A DNA stretch of 64,000 nt, from NCBI GenBank assembly GCA_020025635.1, contig JAHHRU010000008.1, positions 23,924-87,923 on the forward strand, given 5' to 3'. A program made the position numbers and the translations under genes. The notes beneath the pieces are model-generated. The model saw only the letters and a list, made by a program, of their open reading frames with translations. It had not been told where the DNA came from and ran no database searches. The DNA comes from Allofournierella sp. (GTDB lineage Bacteria; Bacillota; Clostridia; Oscillospirales; Ruminococcaceae). Below are positions 24,682 through 33,934 of this stretch, piece after piece; position 1 is the stretch's first letter, and each line of letters starts with the position of its first letter.

Positions 24682-25716
24682 ATGGAAAAGATCGATCTTG
24701 ATTACGCCCTCAAGCAGCTGGAAACCATCGTGAACATCCCCAGCCCCACCGGCTTCACCGACAAGGCCGTGGAATACTGCGCAGGCGAGCTGCGCCGGCT
24801 GGGCTATGAGCCCCGGATCAGCCCCAAGGGCGGGCTGCTGGTGTGCCTGGGCGGCGAAGGCGAGCCCATTGTGCTGGGCGCCCACCTGGACACCCTGGGT
24901 GCCATGGTGCGGGAAGTAAAATCCAACGGCGCGCTGCGGGTATCCCCCGTGGGCGGCCTTCAGGCAAACAATGTGGAAACCGAGTGGGCCCATGTGCACA
25001 CCCGGGACGGCCGGGTGCTGGAGGGCACCTTCCAGCTGGCCGATGCCTCGGTGCATGTGAACGGCGAATACTCAAAAACCGCCCGCACCTTTGACACCGT
25101 TGAGGTGCTGCTGGACGAAAAGACCCACTCCACCGCCGACACCCGTGCCCTGGGTGCCGAGGTGGGGGATTATGTCACGGTGGAGCCCCGCTTTTGCGTG
25201 ACCAGCACCGGCTTCATCAAGAGCCGTTTTCTGGATGACAAGCTCTCGGCCGCCATTTTGCTGGCCTTTGCCCGTTATTTGAAGGAAGCGAACATCACCC
25301 CCGACCGGAAAACCTATGTGGACCTGACCGTGTTTGAAGAGGTGGGCCACGGCGGTGCGGTGATTCCCGCCGATGCGGTGGAGATGCTCTCGGTGGATAT
25401 GGGCTGTGTGGGCCAGGGCCTGCAGTGCGATGAGACCATGGTTTCCATCTGCGTGATGGATTCCCACGGCCCCTCTCACAAAAAGGTGGTAGACGGCCTG
25501 GTGGAGGCCGCCCGCAAAAACGGTGTGCGCTATGCGCTGGATGTTTACCCCCATTACGGCTCGGATGCGGACGTGGCCCTGGGCGCCGGCCATGACGTGC
25601 GCCACTGTGTGGTGGGTGCCGGCGTTTACGCCTCCCACGGGTACGAGCGCTCGCACATTGAGGGGCTTTCCAACACCTTCGATCTTCTGGTGGGCTATCT
25701 CACCGGCAAAAACTGA
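24682..25716 (+). CDS. M42-family metallopeptidase
   Basis: Dinuclear-zinc aminopeptidase (~345 residues) of the glutamyl-aminopeptidase/FrvX family. Expected metal and catalytic motifs are in order: GAHLDTLG, LDDKLSAA, FEEVGHGG (the Glu-Glu base/ligand pair), SVDMGCVG, YGSDADVA and the C-terminal HGYERSH His. ATG 24682 lies eight bases after AAAGGAAG; a GTG nine bases earlier is possible. Probable role: cytoplasmic trimming of short peptides. Confidence 0.9.
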   Translation: MEKIDLDYALKQLETIVNIPSPTGFTDKAVEYCAGELRRLGYEPRISPKGGLLVCLGGEGEPIVLGAHLDTLGAMVREVKSNGALRVSPVGGLQANNVETEWAHVHTRDGRVLEGTFQLADASVHVNGEYSKTARTFDTVEVLLDEKTHSTADTRALGAEVGDYVTVEPRFCVTSTGFIKSRFLDDKLSAAILLAFARYLKEANITPDRKTYVDLTVFEEVGHGGAVIPADAVEMLSVDMGCVGQGLQCDETMVSICVMDSHGPSHKKVVDGLVEAARKNGVRYALDVYPHYGSDADVALGAGHDVRHCVVGAGVYASHGYERSHIEGLSNTFDLLVGYLTGKN

Positions 25717-25723
25717 CATTTTG

Positions 25724-25753
25724 GCAACAGACCCTTCGGGTCTGCTGCTTTTT
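25724..25753 (+). terminator. terminator after the M42 peptidase
   Basis: GCAACAGACCC pairs with GGGTCTGCTGC (25724-25734 with 25738-25748; one mismatch) followed by T6. Confidence 0.8.
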
Positions 25754-25778
25754 TCGGCCCCTTTCACAGTTTGTTTAC

Positions 25779-25807
25779 TTGACAGTGTGCTGGGCCGCTT
25801 TTATACT
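25779..25807 (+). promoter_or_regulatory. promoter of the RND/GLUG operon
   Basis: TTGACA (25779-25784), 17 bases, TATACT (25802-25807). Confidence 0.8.
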
Positions 25808-25850
25808 GAATATGTTAAGATTGACTACTCGTCACTTTTTTCAAAAATCC

Positions 25851-25874
25851 GCCCCCGCCGTCCGGGGGCTTTTT
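25851..25874 (+). terminator. terminator-like hairpin in the leader of the RND/GLUG operon
   Basis: GCCCCCG (25851-25857) pairs with CGGGGGC (25863-25869), followed by T5. It lies between promoter and start codon, so it could attenuate the operon. No known riboswitch or leader peptide was recognised. Confidence 0.6.
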
Positions 25875-25894
25875 AAAGGGAAGGAAGGGATCCC

Positions 25895-28336
25895 ATGAAA
25901 GAAAAACAGGGAGAGGGCAGCTTTTTCCAGAAGATTGCGGCTTTTATCGTGGACAAACGGGCGCTGTTCTTCCTGCTGTACGGGTTTGCCATCGTATTCA
26001 GCTTTTTCTCCACCAACTGGGTGGAGGTGGAAAACGATGTGACCACCTATCTGCAGGAGGACACCGAGACCCGCCAGGGCCTGGTTGCCATGAACGACAA
26101 CTTCACCACCTACGCAACGGCCAAGATCATGGTGTCCAACGTGACACTGGACACCGCCCAGCAGCTGGCCGACCAGCTGGAAAAGGTGGAAGGGGTGCAG
26201 ATCCTGGCCTTTGACGACACCCCCGACCATTTCCGGGATGCTTCGGCCCTGTATGACATCAACTTTTCCGGCGAGGTGGACGACCAGCTCTGCCTGGATG
26301 CGATGGACCAGATCCGGGATATCCTGAAGGGCTACGACGTTTCCTACGACACCCCCATCGGCTACGATGAAATTGCCGAGCTGAATGAAGAAATGACCAC
26401 CATCCTTCTGGTGGCAGTGGTCATCATCATCCTGGTGCTCACCCTTACCTCCCGCTCCTATGCCGAGGTGCCGGTGCTGCTGCTCACCTTTGGCACAGCG
26501 GCCATTTTGAACAAGGGCACCGACTTTTTGTGCGGCAAGATCAGCTTTATTTCCAACTCCATTGCGGTGGTGCTTCAGCTGGCCCTTGCCATTGACTACG
26601 CCATCATCCTGTGCCACCGTTTTTCCGACGAGCACGAGACCAAATCCACCCGGGATGCCTGTGTGGATGCGCTGGCCAAGGCCATCCCGGAGATCAGCGC
26701 CTCTTCGCTGACCACCATCAGCGGCCTGGTGGCGCTTTCCTTTATGAAATTCACCATCGGCCTGGATATGTCCATTGTGCTGATCAAGTCGGTGCTGCTG
26801 AGCCTTTTGTCGGTGTTCACCCTGATGCCCGGCCTTCTGATGCTGTTCAGCCGCCTGATCGACAAGACCCGCCACAAAAAGCTGCTGCCCAACATCACGG
26901 CCCTGGGCAAGTTTGCGGTGGCCACCCGCTACATCATGCCGCCGCTGTTTGCGGTGGTGCTGGTGGGGGCAGCCATCCTTTCCAACCAGTGCCCCTACTG
27001 TTACAGCTACACCAACCTGGAAACCGCCAAAATGAGCCAGCGCCAGCTGGACCATGCCCACATCCGGGACACCTTCGGCGAGAACAACATGGTGGCCCTG
27101 GTGATGCCCAGCGGCAACTATCCGGCCGAAAAAGCCATTGTGCGGGAACTGGAGGACCGGCCCGAGGTGAAGGGCATCACCGCCCTTTCCGGCATGGAGA
27201 TCCTGGACGGGCACAAGCTCACCGATGCCCTCAACCCCCGGGAATTTTCCGAGCTTGTGGGCCTTGATTACGAGGTCGCCCAGGGGCTTTACAGCGCCTA
27301 CGCCCTGGAAGAGGACCAATACGGCGAGCTGCTCAGCGGGCTTTCCCGCTATGAGGTGCCGCTGTTCGATATGTTCCTTTTCCTGAAGGAAAAGATCGAG
27401 ACCCACAACATCCTTTTGGAAGGGGAGGACAAGGAGACACTGGACGATCTGTTCGACCAGATGGAAAGCGCCCAGCTGCAGCTGCAGAACGACAAATACT
27501 CCCGCATGGTGGTGTTTTTGGATCTGCCCGAGGAAAGCGATGAAACCTTCGATTTCCTTAGCTGGATGCGGGAGCTTCTGGGCCGGTATTATTCCGATGA
27601 TTATTATGTGGTGGGCAACTCCACCAGCTCCCGTGACCTGGCCGCATCCTTTTTGGGCGATAACCTGCTCATCAGCATTTTGTCGGCCCTGTTCGTGATC
27701 CTGGTGCTGCTGTTCACCTTCCAGTCGGTGGGTCTGCCGGTGCTGCTCATCATCGTGATTCAGGGCAGTATCTGGATCAACTTCTCGTTCCCCACTTTGA
27801 TGCACCAGCCTTTGTATTTCCTGGGCTATCTGATCGTGAACGCCATTCAGATGGGCGCAAACATCGACTACGCCATCGTGATTTCCAGCCATTATCAGGA
27901 AATCAAAAAATCCGTTCCCCACAAGCAGGCCATCATCCAGGCGCTGAACGCTTCGTTCCCCACCGTGTTCACCTCCGGCAGCATCATGGCGGCCGCCGGC
28001 CTTCTGATCGGCAACCTTTCGGCAAACCCGGTCATTTCGGTCATGGGCACCTGCCTGGGCCGCGGCACCATCATTTCCATTGTGCTGGTGCTGTGCATCC
28101 TGCCTGCCATTCTGGTTCTGGGCGACTCGGTCATCGAGCGCACCAGCTTCAAATTCAAGACCCCTCCCCGCCGCACCCAGACCGAGACCGGCGTGATCCG
28201 GCTGAAGGGCCATGTGCGCGGCTATGTTTCCGGTGTTGTGGATGCCGATTTTGACGGCGTTCTGCGGGGTGATCTGAACGCTTCGGTGGCCAGCGGCCCC
28301 GAAGCCGATACGAAGGGAGAGGATGACAATGCCTGA
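25895..28336 (+). CDS. MMPL-type RND transporter
   Basis: 813-residue inner-membrane transporter with two repeats, each a helix, a large outer loop and about five helices. The first loop (~residues 40-165) starts VEVENDVTTYLQED; the following GNDYAII-type helix region appears as LALAIDYAIILCHRF, and the second repeat has the matching NIDYAIVISSHYQE with its proton-relay Asp. Similar Firmicute proteins move lipids, antibiotics or signals, but the substrate here is unknown. Gene order is informative: the next gene, an exported GLUG-repeat protein, overlaps its end by eight bases, so the two are translationally coupled. Confidence 0.85.
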   Translation: MKEKQGEGSFFQKIAAFIVDKRALFFLLYGFAIVFSFFSTNWVEVENDVTTYLQEDTETRQGLVAMNDNFTTYATAKIMVSNVTLDTAQQLADQLEKVEGVQILAFDDTPDHFRDASALYDINFSGEVDDQLCLDAMDQIRDILKGYDVSYDTPIGYDEIAELNEEMTTILLVAVVIIILVLTLTSRSYAEVPVLLLTFGTAAILNKGTDFLCGKISFISNSIAVVLQLALAIDYAIILCHRFSDEHETKSTRDACVDALAKAIPEISASSLTTISGLVALSFMKFTIGLDMSIVLIKSVLLSLLSVFTLMPGLLMLFSRLIDKTRHKKLLPNITALGKFAVATRYIMPPLFAVVLVGAAILSNQCPYCYSYTNLETAKMSQRQLDHAHIRDTFGENNMVALVMPSGNYPAEKAIVRELEDRPEVKGITALSGMEILDGHKLTDALNPREFSELVGLDYEVAQGLYSAYALEEDQYGELLSGLSRYEVPLFDMFLFLKEKIETHNILLEGEDKETLDDLFDQMESAQLQLQNDKYSRMVVFLDLPEESDETFDFLSWMRELLGRYYSDDYYVVGNSTSSRDLAASFLGDNLLISILSALFVILVLLFTFQSVGLPVLLIIVIQGSIWINFSFPTLMHQPLYFLGYLIVNAIQMGANIDYAIVISSHYQEIKKSVPHKQAIIQALNASFPTVFTSGSIMAAAGLLIGNLSANPVISVMGTCLGRGTIISIVLVLCILPAILVLGDSVIERTSFKFKTPPRRTQTETGVIRLKGHVRGYVSGVVDADFDGVLRGDLNASVASGPEADTKGEDDNA

Positions 28337-30989
28337 ACTGCGCAAAAAAGCCGGGGCGCTTGTTACCGCTTTGCTGCTGGCCGTTTTTGCCGCTCTGCCG
28401 GCAGCGGCAGCCCCAAAAGAAGCGGCAGCCCCAAAAGAAGAGGCCCAGCTCACCCTTCGCTCCACCGATGATTTTCTTTCCTTTGCCGAAAAATGCCGCG
28501 AGGATGCTTACAGCCGGGACCTGACCGTTTCGCTGGAACAAGACATCGACCTGACCGGCATTGATTTTGAGGGTGTGCCCAGCTTTTCCGGCACCTTCCT
28601 GGGCCACGGGCACACCATTCAGGGGCTTTCGCTCACCGGCGAAGGCTCGGTGCAGGGGCTTTTCCGTTACCTGACCAAAACCGCCCGGGTGGCCGATCTG
28701 ACCGTTGCCGGCGACATCCGCCCCACCGGCACCCGCTGCCAGGTGGGCGGCATTGCGGGCGTGAACGCCGGCAGGCTGGAACGCTGCCGCTTCTACGGCA
28801 CGGTGGAGGGCGATTCCACCGTGGGCGGCCTGGTGGGCGAAAACCGGGTCACCGGCATCGTGGAAGGCTGCGGATCAAGCGGCAGCATGCAGGGCCAGCA
28901 TTTTGTGGGCGGCATCGCCGGCAACAACCGGGGCACGGTGCGTGAGTGCGTGAGCCGGGCCAAGGTGAACACCACCGCCAGTGACCCCAAGCTGAAAATT
29001 TCCGATATCACCACCGCTTCCATTCTGAGCACCGAATCCTCCAACACCGTTACCGATATCGGCGGCATTGCCGGCACCAGCAGCGGGGTGATCCGCAGCT
29101 GCCGCAGCCACGGCACGGTGGGCTACCCCCATATGGGCTATAACATCGGCGGCATCGCCGGCAGCCAGCAGGGCCTGATCGCCGATTCGGTGAACTACGG
29201 CCAGGTGTTCGGCCGCAAAGACGTGGCCGGCATCGTGGGCCAGATGGAGCCTGCCGCCAAGGTGGAATACACCACCGACACCCTTCAGATCCTGCGCCGC
29301 CAGCTGGACCGCACCTCGGCCCTGGCCAACCAGGCTTCGGCCAATGCCCGCAGCAGCGCAAACAATCTTTCTGCCCAGATGGGCCAGCTGCAGGGCGATG
29401 CCAACAGCGCCGCCGACGCGGTGCGGGCCCTGCTGCCGGACCACGGTGACGGCAGGCTGGACCTGCCGGATGAGGACCAGGTGACTGCGGCCCACAACTC
29501 GCTGAACGCCAGCGTCAGCTCCATGCAGGGCACCCTGGGCTCCATTGTTTCCACCGCCCAGAGCGGTGCCGAAACCATGGCAAACGATATCCAGGCCGTG
29601 ACCAACCAGATCTCGGCCATTTCCAACACCATCCACCATGCCTCCGACAACATCGGCGTTTCTGTCACCGATGTTTCCGACCAGGACACCGAAAAGGATC
29701 TGTCCGGCAAGGTGGCAGACTGCCGCAATGAGGGCCCGGTGGAAGGCGACCTGAACGTGGGCGGCATTGCCGGCAGCATTTCCATTGAAAACAGCGCCGA
29801 CCCGGAAGACGATCTGCAGCTGGAAGGCAGCCGCTCGCTGAATGTGAACAGCGAACTGCGGGCCGTTTTGCTGCGCTGCGAAAACCGGGGCAGTATTTCG
29901 GCCAAAAAGCGCTGCGCCGGCGGCATTGCCGGCAGGGCCTGGCTGGGCCTTGTGCGCGGCTGCCAGAACGCAGGCACCGTGGGCGGCGAGGGCGCCAGCC
30001 AGGTGGGCGGCATCCTGGGCAGCAGCCGGGCAGCCATTCGGGAATGCTCGGCCAAATGCCGCCTGATCGGCACAACCACCATTGGCGGCATTGCGGGCAG
30101 CGGCTCGTTTGCGGCCGATTGCCGCAGTGCCGTATTCATTGAAAACGGCACCGAAAAGCTGGGTGCCGTGCTGGGCGAATTTACCGAGGATATCCTGGAG
30201 CCGGGAGATGCGCTTTCCAAAAACTATTATCTTTCCATCGACCGGGAGATCGGCGGTGTGGACGGTGTGAGCTATCAGGGCATTGCCCAGTCGCTTTCCC
30301 GCAGCGATTTTGAAGCGCTGGAAAACCTGCCCGACCTGTTCCGCACGGCCCGTGTCACCTTTAAAAACGGCGATACCGTAGTGCAGCAGATCCGGGTGCC
30401 CTTCGGCGAAATGCTGCCGGAGAGTAAGATCCCCAAGCTGCCCCAAAAGGAAGGCCATACCGCCCGCTGGGTCGGTGCACAAGAGCTGTTCGGCCAGCCC
30501 ATCTATCTGGATGCCACTGTGGAGGTGGAGCAGACTGCCGACCTCACCGTGCTGGAAAGCGTTCAGAAGCGGGAAAACGGCCGCCCGGTGCTGCTGGCCG
30601 AAGGCCAGTTCTCCCACCTGAGCAATCTGCCCATGCAGCAGCTGGAGCAGGACCTGCCCGCCCTTGCCGAAAACGAGACCCTTGTGGAAGCCTGGCAGCT
30701 TTCCGACACCTCTCCCGACCGCACCGACCGGCTGCGCCTGGCCGTTCCGGAAGGGGAAAAGAACCGTCTGCTGCGGCTTTATACCCGGGATGCCGCCGGC
30801 AGCTGGACCCGTGCAGACTTTGAAGAAAGCGGCAGCTACCTGGTGCTTGCCGCCGGGGCCGATGCCCTTGCCCTTGCCCGGGTGCCGGACCTTCGCCCGC
30901 TCATCATCGGGGGGCTTTGTGCCGCCGGGGCCGTGCTCGTGCTTGTGCTGATGCTTGCAAAGCTCCGGGCAAAGCGCAAAAAAGCATAA
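28329..30989 (+). CDS. exported GLUG-repeat surface protein with C-terminal membrane anchor
   Basis: About 886 residues. A signal peptide (residues ~1-28, ending AAAAP) is followed by repeats of the GLUG motif (GGIAG/GGLVG-type) in a beta-helix-like region up to ~300 and again ~470-610. Between them lies a helical stretch rich in Ala, Ser and Gln (~315-445, QLDRTSALANQASANARSS onward) that recalls YhgE/Pip-type coiled coils. A C-terminal membrane helix (LIIGGLCAAGAVLVLVLM) and a Lys/Arg tail anchor it. No LPxTG. The start follows GGGAGAGG; an ATG two codons earlier is possible. It overlaps the RND gene and probably works with it at the cell surface. Confidence 0.75.
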   Translation: MPELRKKAGALVTALLLAVFAALPAAAAPKEAAAPKEEAQLTLRSTDDFLSFAEKCREDAYSRDLTVSLEQDIDLTGIDFEGVPSFSGTFLGHGHTIQGLSLTGEGSVQGLFRYLTKTARVADLTVAGDIRPTGTRCQVGGIAGVNAGRLERCRFYGTVEGDSTVGGLVGENRVTGIVEGCGSSGSMQGQHFVGGIAGNNRGTVRECVSRAKVNTTASDPKLKISDITTASILSTESSNTVTDIGGIAGTSSGVIRSCRSHGTVGYPHMGYNIGGIAGSQQGLIADSVNYGQVFGRKDVAGIVGQMEPAAKVEYTTDTLQILRRQLDRTSALANQASANARSSANNLSAQMGQLQGDANSAADAVRALLPDHGDGRLDLPDEDQVTAAHNSLNASVSSMQGTLGSIVSTAQSGAETMANDIQAVTNQISAISNTIHHASDNIGVSVTDVSDQDTEKDLSGKVADCRNEGPVEGDLNVGGIAGSISIENSADPEDDLQLEGSRSLNVNSELRAVLLRCENRGSISAKKRCAGGIAGRAWLGLVRGCQNAGTVGGEGASQVGGILGSSRAAIRECSAKCRLIGTTTIGGIAGSGSFAADCRSAVFIENGTEKLGAVLGEFTEDILEPGDALSKNYYLSIDREIGGVDGVSYQGIAQSLSRSDFEALENLPDLFRTARVTFKNGDTVVQQIRVPFGEMLPESKIPKLPQKEGHTARWVGAQELFGQPIYLDATVEVEQTADLTVLESVQKRENGRPVLLAEGQFSHLSNLPMQQLEQDLPALAENETLVEAWQLSDTSPDRTDRLRLAVPEGEKNRLLRLYTRDAAGSWTRADFEESGSYLVLAAGADALALARVPDLRPLIIGGLCAAGAVLVLVLMLAKLRAKRKKA

Positions 30990-30998
30990 AAGAAAAGA

Positions 30999-31049
30999 AT
31001 GGGAGCTGTCCTTCAAAAAAAGGACAGCTCCCATTTTGATTTTTTTCGT
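30999..31049. terminator. bidirectional terminator between GLUG gene and GH43-like gene
   Basis: AATGGGAGCTGTCCTT (30999-31014) pairs perfectly with 31021-31036; T-rich on the right and A-rich on the left. Confidence 0.85.
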
Positions 31050-31151
31050 CTTCGCATCGGGTTTTTTTCTGCCTGCGGGCCGCAGTGGATCTTGCCGCGG
31101 CAACGAAGCCGCTGCCGGTTTGTTTTTCGGCATGCACAGGCTCTGCTTTTT

Positions 31152-32153
31152 TCAATGCTTCAGCGGCAAAAATACGATGAAGGCATCGCCGTCCTGCTGC
31201 ATGGCCGCCAGCGAAAGGCACTGCGGCTCGCCATCCTGCTCAAACACAAAGGGCCGCTCCAGCCGGGCGGGCAGAATGGCAGAACCATCCTGAAGGGGCA
31301 CCCGCTTGGGCAGCACCTCAAAGTCCTGCGCTTTGCGCCAGGTCAGGCCGTCGTTTGAAACCATCATGCCGATGTAGGTGTGCGCATGGAACACCGCATA
31401 ATAAAGATCGGTGTGCCTGTCATACCAAAGGCTCATGTCCTCACTGTCCCACTCGTGGATCACCGGTCGGTCCTGCAGCACAAAGCCGACGTCCGGCTTT
31501 TCGGAGATGGCTATGGCCTGATTGCGCTCAAACCGGTCCGTTCCGGGCTTGTCACCCTTTACGATCAGATAATAGCGGCCGTCCCGCCCACGGGTCACCG
31601 CCGGGTTCACCGCCAATGTGGTGATGGGGCCGGAAGGCTCCAGCAGCGGGGTCTGGCAAACGGTGAACGGCCCGTTCAAGGACCGTGCCGTGGCCACAAA
31701 GGTGCGCTGATTTTCCCGCAGCATCTTCCAGTCTGTGTGCTTTGCGCCGGTGCGGCCAATTTCGATCAGTTCGGCATTGGTGATTTTCCGGTCTGCGTGG
31801 GTGCTGCAGAAATACAGGTAGTACACCCCGTCAAAGCATTCGATCTTGGGGTTATGGGCCGTGATCTTTTCTTCTGGAAGATATTCTTCCTTTTCAAAAT
31901 CCAGCACCGTTCCCACATACTGATACGGCCCTTCCGGCCGGGGCGCCGCCGCATGGGCAACGGTGGAGTGGGTGAGCCAGGCATCAAACGAGCGGCTGCG
32001 CTTCCACCGGGAATAGAACAGATGATACTGTCCGTCCTCTCCGTGAAGGACCGAGCTGCACCACTGAAAATGATCCTTTGACCGGAAAATATTCTCCGGG
32101 CCTGCCGGCAGGATCCGGTCCGACAATGTTCGTTCTGTGTGAATGGGTCCCAT
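31152..32153 (-). CDS. GH43-like five-bladed beta-propeller glycosidase
   Basis: 333 residues without a signal peptide. The order WCSSVLHGEDGQYHLFYSRW, FDAWLTHSTVAHA, AHNPKIECFDGVYYLYF, NPAVTRGRDGRYYLIVKG and VIHEWDSEDMSLWYD is that of a propeller glycosidase/phosphorylase-like family found beside sulfatases in gut bacteria. The exact GH family and linkage cannot be given. ATG 32153 follows GGAAGG. It likely completes the sulfated-glycan locus although it lies 14 kb away. Confidence 0.7.
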   Translation of the reverse strand: MGPIHTERTLSDRILPAGPENIFRSKDHFQWCSSVLHGEDGQYHLFYSRWKRSRSFDAWLTHSTVAHAAAPRPEGPYQYVGTVLDFEKEEYLPEEKITAHNPKIECFDGVYYLYFCSTHADRKITNAELIEIGRTGAKHTDWKMLRENQRTFVATARSLNGPFTVCQTPLLEPSGPITTLAVNPAVTRGRDGRYYLIVKGDKPGTDRFERNQAIAISEKPDVGFVLQDRPVIHEWDSEDMSLWYDRHTDLYYAVFHAHTYIGMMVSNDGLTWRKAQDFEVLPKRVPLQDGSAILPARLERPFVFEQDGEPQCLSLAAMQQDGDAFIVFLPLKH

Positions 32154-32205
32154 TGCTTTATCCTTCCTTTTTGCCGGCCCCTTGCGCCGGGCACATTTTG
32201 CTTTA

Positions 32206-32234
32206 AGGATACCGCTTTTGCCGGGGTGTGTAAA
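32206..32234 (-). promoter_or_regulatory. candidate promoter of the GH43-like gene
   Basis: Minus strand: TTTACA (32229-32234), 17 bases, TATCCT (32206-32211). Confidence 0.5.
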
Positions 32235-32399
32235 CCAGCAGACCCTACAAATGATTTTTCGATTTTCCGGCAGTATCACCAAGGCATCCGTGTTTTTATC
32301 AAAACGCTGAGAGCATAGAAAAATCCTCTTGCTTTTGGTGTACAGCACGCAGAGGTAAAACGCATCAAAATAATTGATTATAATTAAATTTTAATTTTT

Positions 32400-32430
32400 T
32401 GAGATATTTTTTTAAAAAATCTTTATCTCA
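32400..32430. promoter_or_regulatory. upstream copy of TGAGATA inverted repeat
   Basis: TGAGATA, 17 bases, TATCTCA. An identical arrangement (same arms, same 17-base gap) lies at 32477-32507, and the promoter of the DGQHR operon sits between them. They look like paired operator sites. Confidence 0.65.
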
Positions 32431-32433
32431 CAC

Positions 32434-32462
32434 TTGAAATTTCCAAAAAAATGTGGTTTAAT
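32434..32462 (+). promoter_or_regulatory. promoter of the DGQHR/HNH island
   Basis: TTGAAA (32434-32439), 17 bases, TTTAAT (32457-32462). It is bracketed by the two TGAGATA inverted repeats. Surrounding DNA is very rich in A and T. Confidence 0.6.
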
Positions 32463-32476
32463 GGGAAACAAGATAT

Positions 32477-32507
32477 TGAGATATACTTTCTCAACAACAT
32501 TATCTCA
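32477..32507. promoter_or_regulatory. downstream copy of TGAGATA inverted repeat
   Basis: TGAGATA, 17 bases, TATCTCA again, within the early transcribed region. Its centre is 77 bases from that of the first copy, compatible with two bound dimers or a DNA loop. Confidence 0.65.
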
Positions 32508-32540
32508 TAAATTTTGATGTTGTTTAAAGGAGCACGCAAT

Positions 32541-33854
32541 ATGAATAGAAATCTGTATGCAAGAAGCAAGGATGAACTCATCTCTATGGCTCAGATGATC
32601 TGCAGGGAAATGGGTTTGGTTGTTGAAATCAATTATGTTGAAAACGAAGAGGACGGACAGGATGCAGCCTTTTTTCCTGCAATTTTCTGCTACATGCTGT
32701 GCGATAACCTTCCGCTGACTGCAGGCGGCATTCAGCGCAAAGATGATACCAAAAAGGTGCGGAACATCCGCAGTCAAGCGCTGAGCGCTGACCCTCCCTG
32801 CTTTCGCACCAACGTACTGCTGAATCTGCAGCCGGAGCGTTTCAACAAACAGGTGAAAAGTGCAACCGGGCAGGAAGCATTTATTCGGGTAGACGACAAA
32901 AAGCACAGCTATTTTTTCTTTCTTGAGCCAATCCTGAAGTACTTGAAGCAGCTTCCGACAGATTCTGAGGGAAACTTGCTGGATACGGGCAATGTTCTGT
33001 TGGGAACGATCGTGGATGGCCAAAACCGTATCGCTGGCTTAATGCAGGCTGGGCCGACAGACCCCAAGTGCTATTTCAAAAAATTGGCGGCCAATGTAAA
33101 GTACAACCAGAATCGGCAGCAAACGGCAAAAGATGCCTACGATACCAATGAACCTCAGAGACAGCCTAGCCGGGATGCCTCCTTGGCAATGGGCCTTGCG
33201 GCACAGGCTCTCTCTCCGGAAAAAACCCATTCATGCGCTATTGTAAAGCGGATTTACGAAGTGGGCCCGCTGAAGGGTGTTGCACCGATGTATGAAAAGG
33301 ACGAAAAAAGTCTGGTCAGCTCTGACAAGATGGCCAATCTGGTCATGAGATGGCTGCGGGATGAAAAGAGTTGCAGCAGGCAGAACGAGAAAAGCCTTTC
33401 GGAACAGGTAAATACGCTCAATAATTATCTGGCCGGCTGGGCTGCCTGCTACCCTGAGGCCTGGGCCAACCGCAGGGATTATATTATGTGTAAGGCACAA
33501 GGCCTGAGCATGATTTTCGGTGTGTATCCGCAGCTTTACGAGTACCTGAAGATCAAAACGGGGACCTGCGCTCTTTTCTCTGCCGATGATTACGCAGAAG
33601 CCGTGAAGGACTGCTTTTACCATTGCGACAGCCGTTTCGGAAACAGCTGCATTTTGATGTCCGAGCTCTCGGACCAGTACGGCAGCGTTCCCTTCGACTG
33701 GAGCAGCAAAAATATGAAAAGTCAGTCCTCCGGTTCTGGCATCAATACCATGACGGCCCTTCTGCGAGCACGGATTTCTCGTGTGGGAGCCATGCTGCTT
33801 CCTGAAACCGATGACTTCTCGGACGAGGACGAGGAGGACGAAGATATCATCTGA
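32541..33854 (+). CDS. DGQHR-motif (DndB-like) protein A
   Basis: 437 residues. The motif VDGQNRIAGL at residues ~158-167 matches the DGQHR signature of DndB-like proteins, with Asn replacing His. It aligns by eye with the protein at 34570-35889: GIQR, FNK, the DGxxR block, LRDEKSC versus LDDEKDC, a long LNNYLAGWAACYPEAW block, and the C-terminal FDWSSKN...SSGSGI. An acidic tail (FSDEDEEDEDII) is special to this copy. ATG 32541 follows AAAGGAG. The best-known member, DndB, regulates DNA phosphorothioation genes; no such genes are here, so function is open: DNA recognition, regulation of the island, or nucleotide binding. Confidence 0.7.
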   Translation: MNRNLYARSKDELISMAQMICREMGLVVEINYVENEEDGQDAAFFPAIFCYMLCDNLPLTAGGIQRKDDTKKVRNIRSQALSADPPCFRTNVLLNLQPERFNKQVKSATGQEAFIRVDDKKHSYFFFLEPILKYLKQLPTDSEGNLLDTGNVLLGTIVDGQNRIAGLMQAGPTDPKCYFKKLAANVKYNQNRQQTAKDAYDTNEPQRQPSRDASLAMGLAAQALSPEKTHSCAIVKRIYEVGPLKGVAPMYEKDEKSLVSSDKMANLVMRWLRDEKSCSRQNEKSLSEQVNTLNNYLAGWAACYPEAWANRRDYIMCKAQGLSMIFGVYPQLYEYLKIKTGTCALFSADDYAEAVKDCFYHCDSRFGNSCILMSELSDQYGSVPFDWSSKNMKSQSSGSGINTMTALLRARISRVGAMLLPETDDFSDEDEEDEDII

Positions 33855-33872
33855 TCCGGCAATGAGAGCATT

Positions 33873-33913
33873 GGGCTGCCAGGCTCTTTCGGATGGCCCT
33901 GGCAGCCCGCATT
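33873..33913 (+). terminator. terminator/attenuator between protein A and the HNH gene
   Basis: GGGCTGCCAGG pairs with CCTGGCAGCCC (33873-33883 and 33898-33908), followed by T5. It would reduce readthrough into the nuclease gene, which would keep the nuclease scarce relative to protein A. Confidence 0.75.
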
Positions 33914-33934
33914 TTTAAGAAAGACAGGTTTGTT

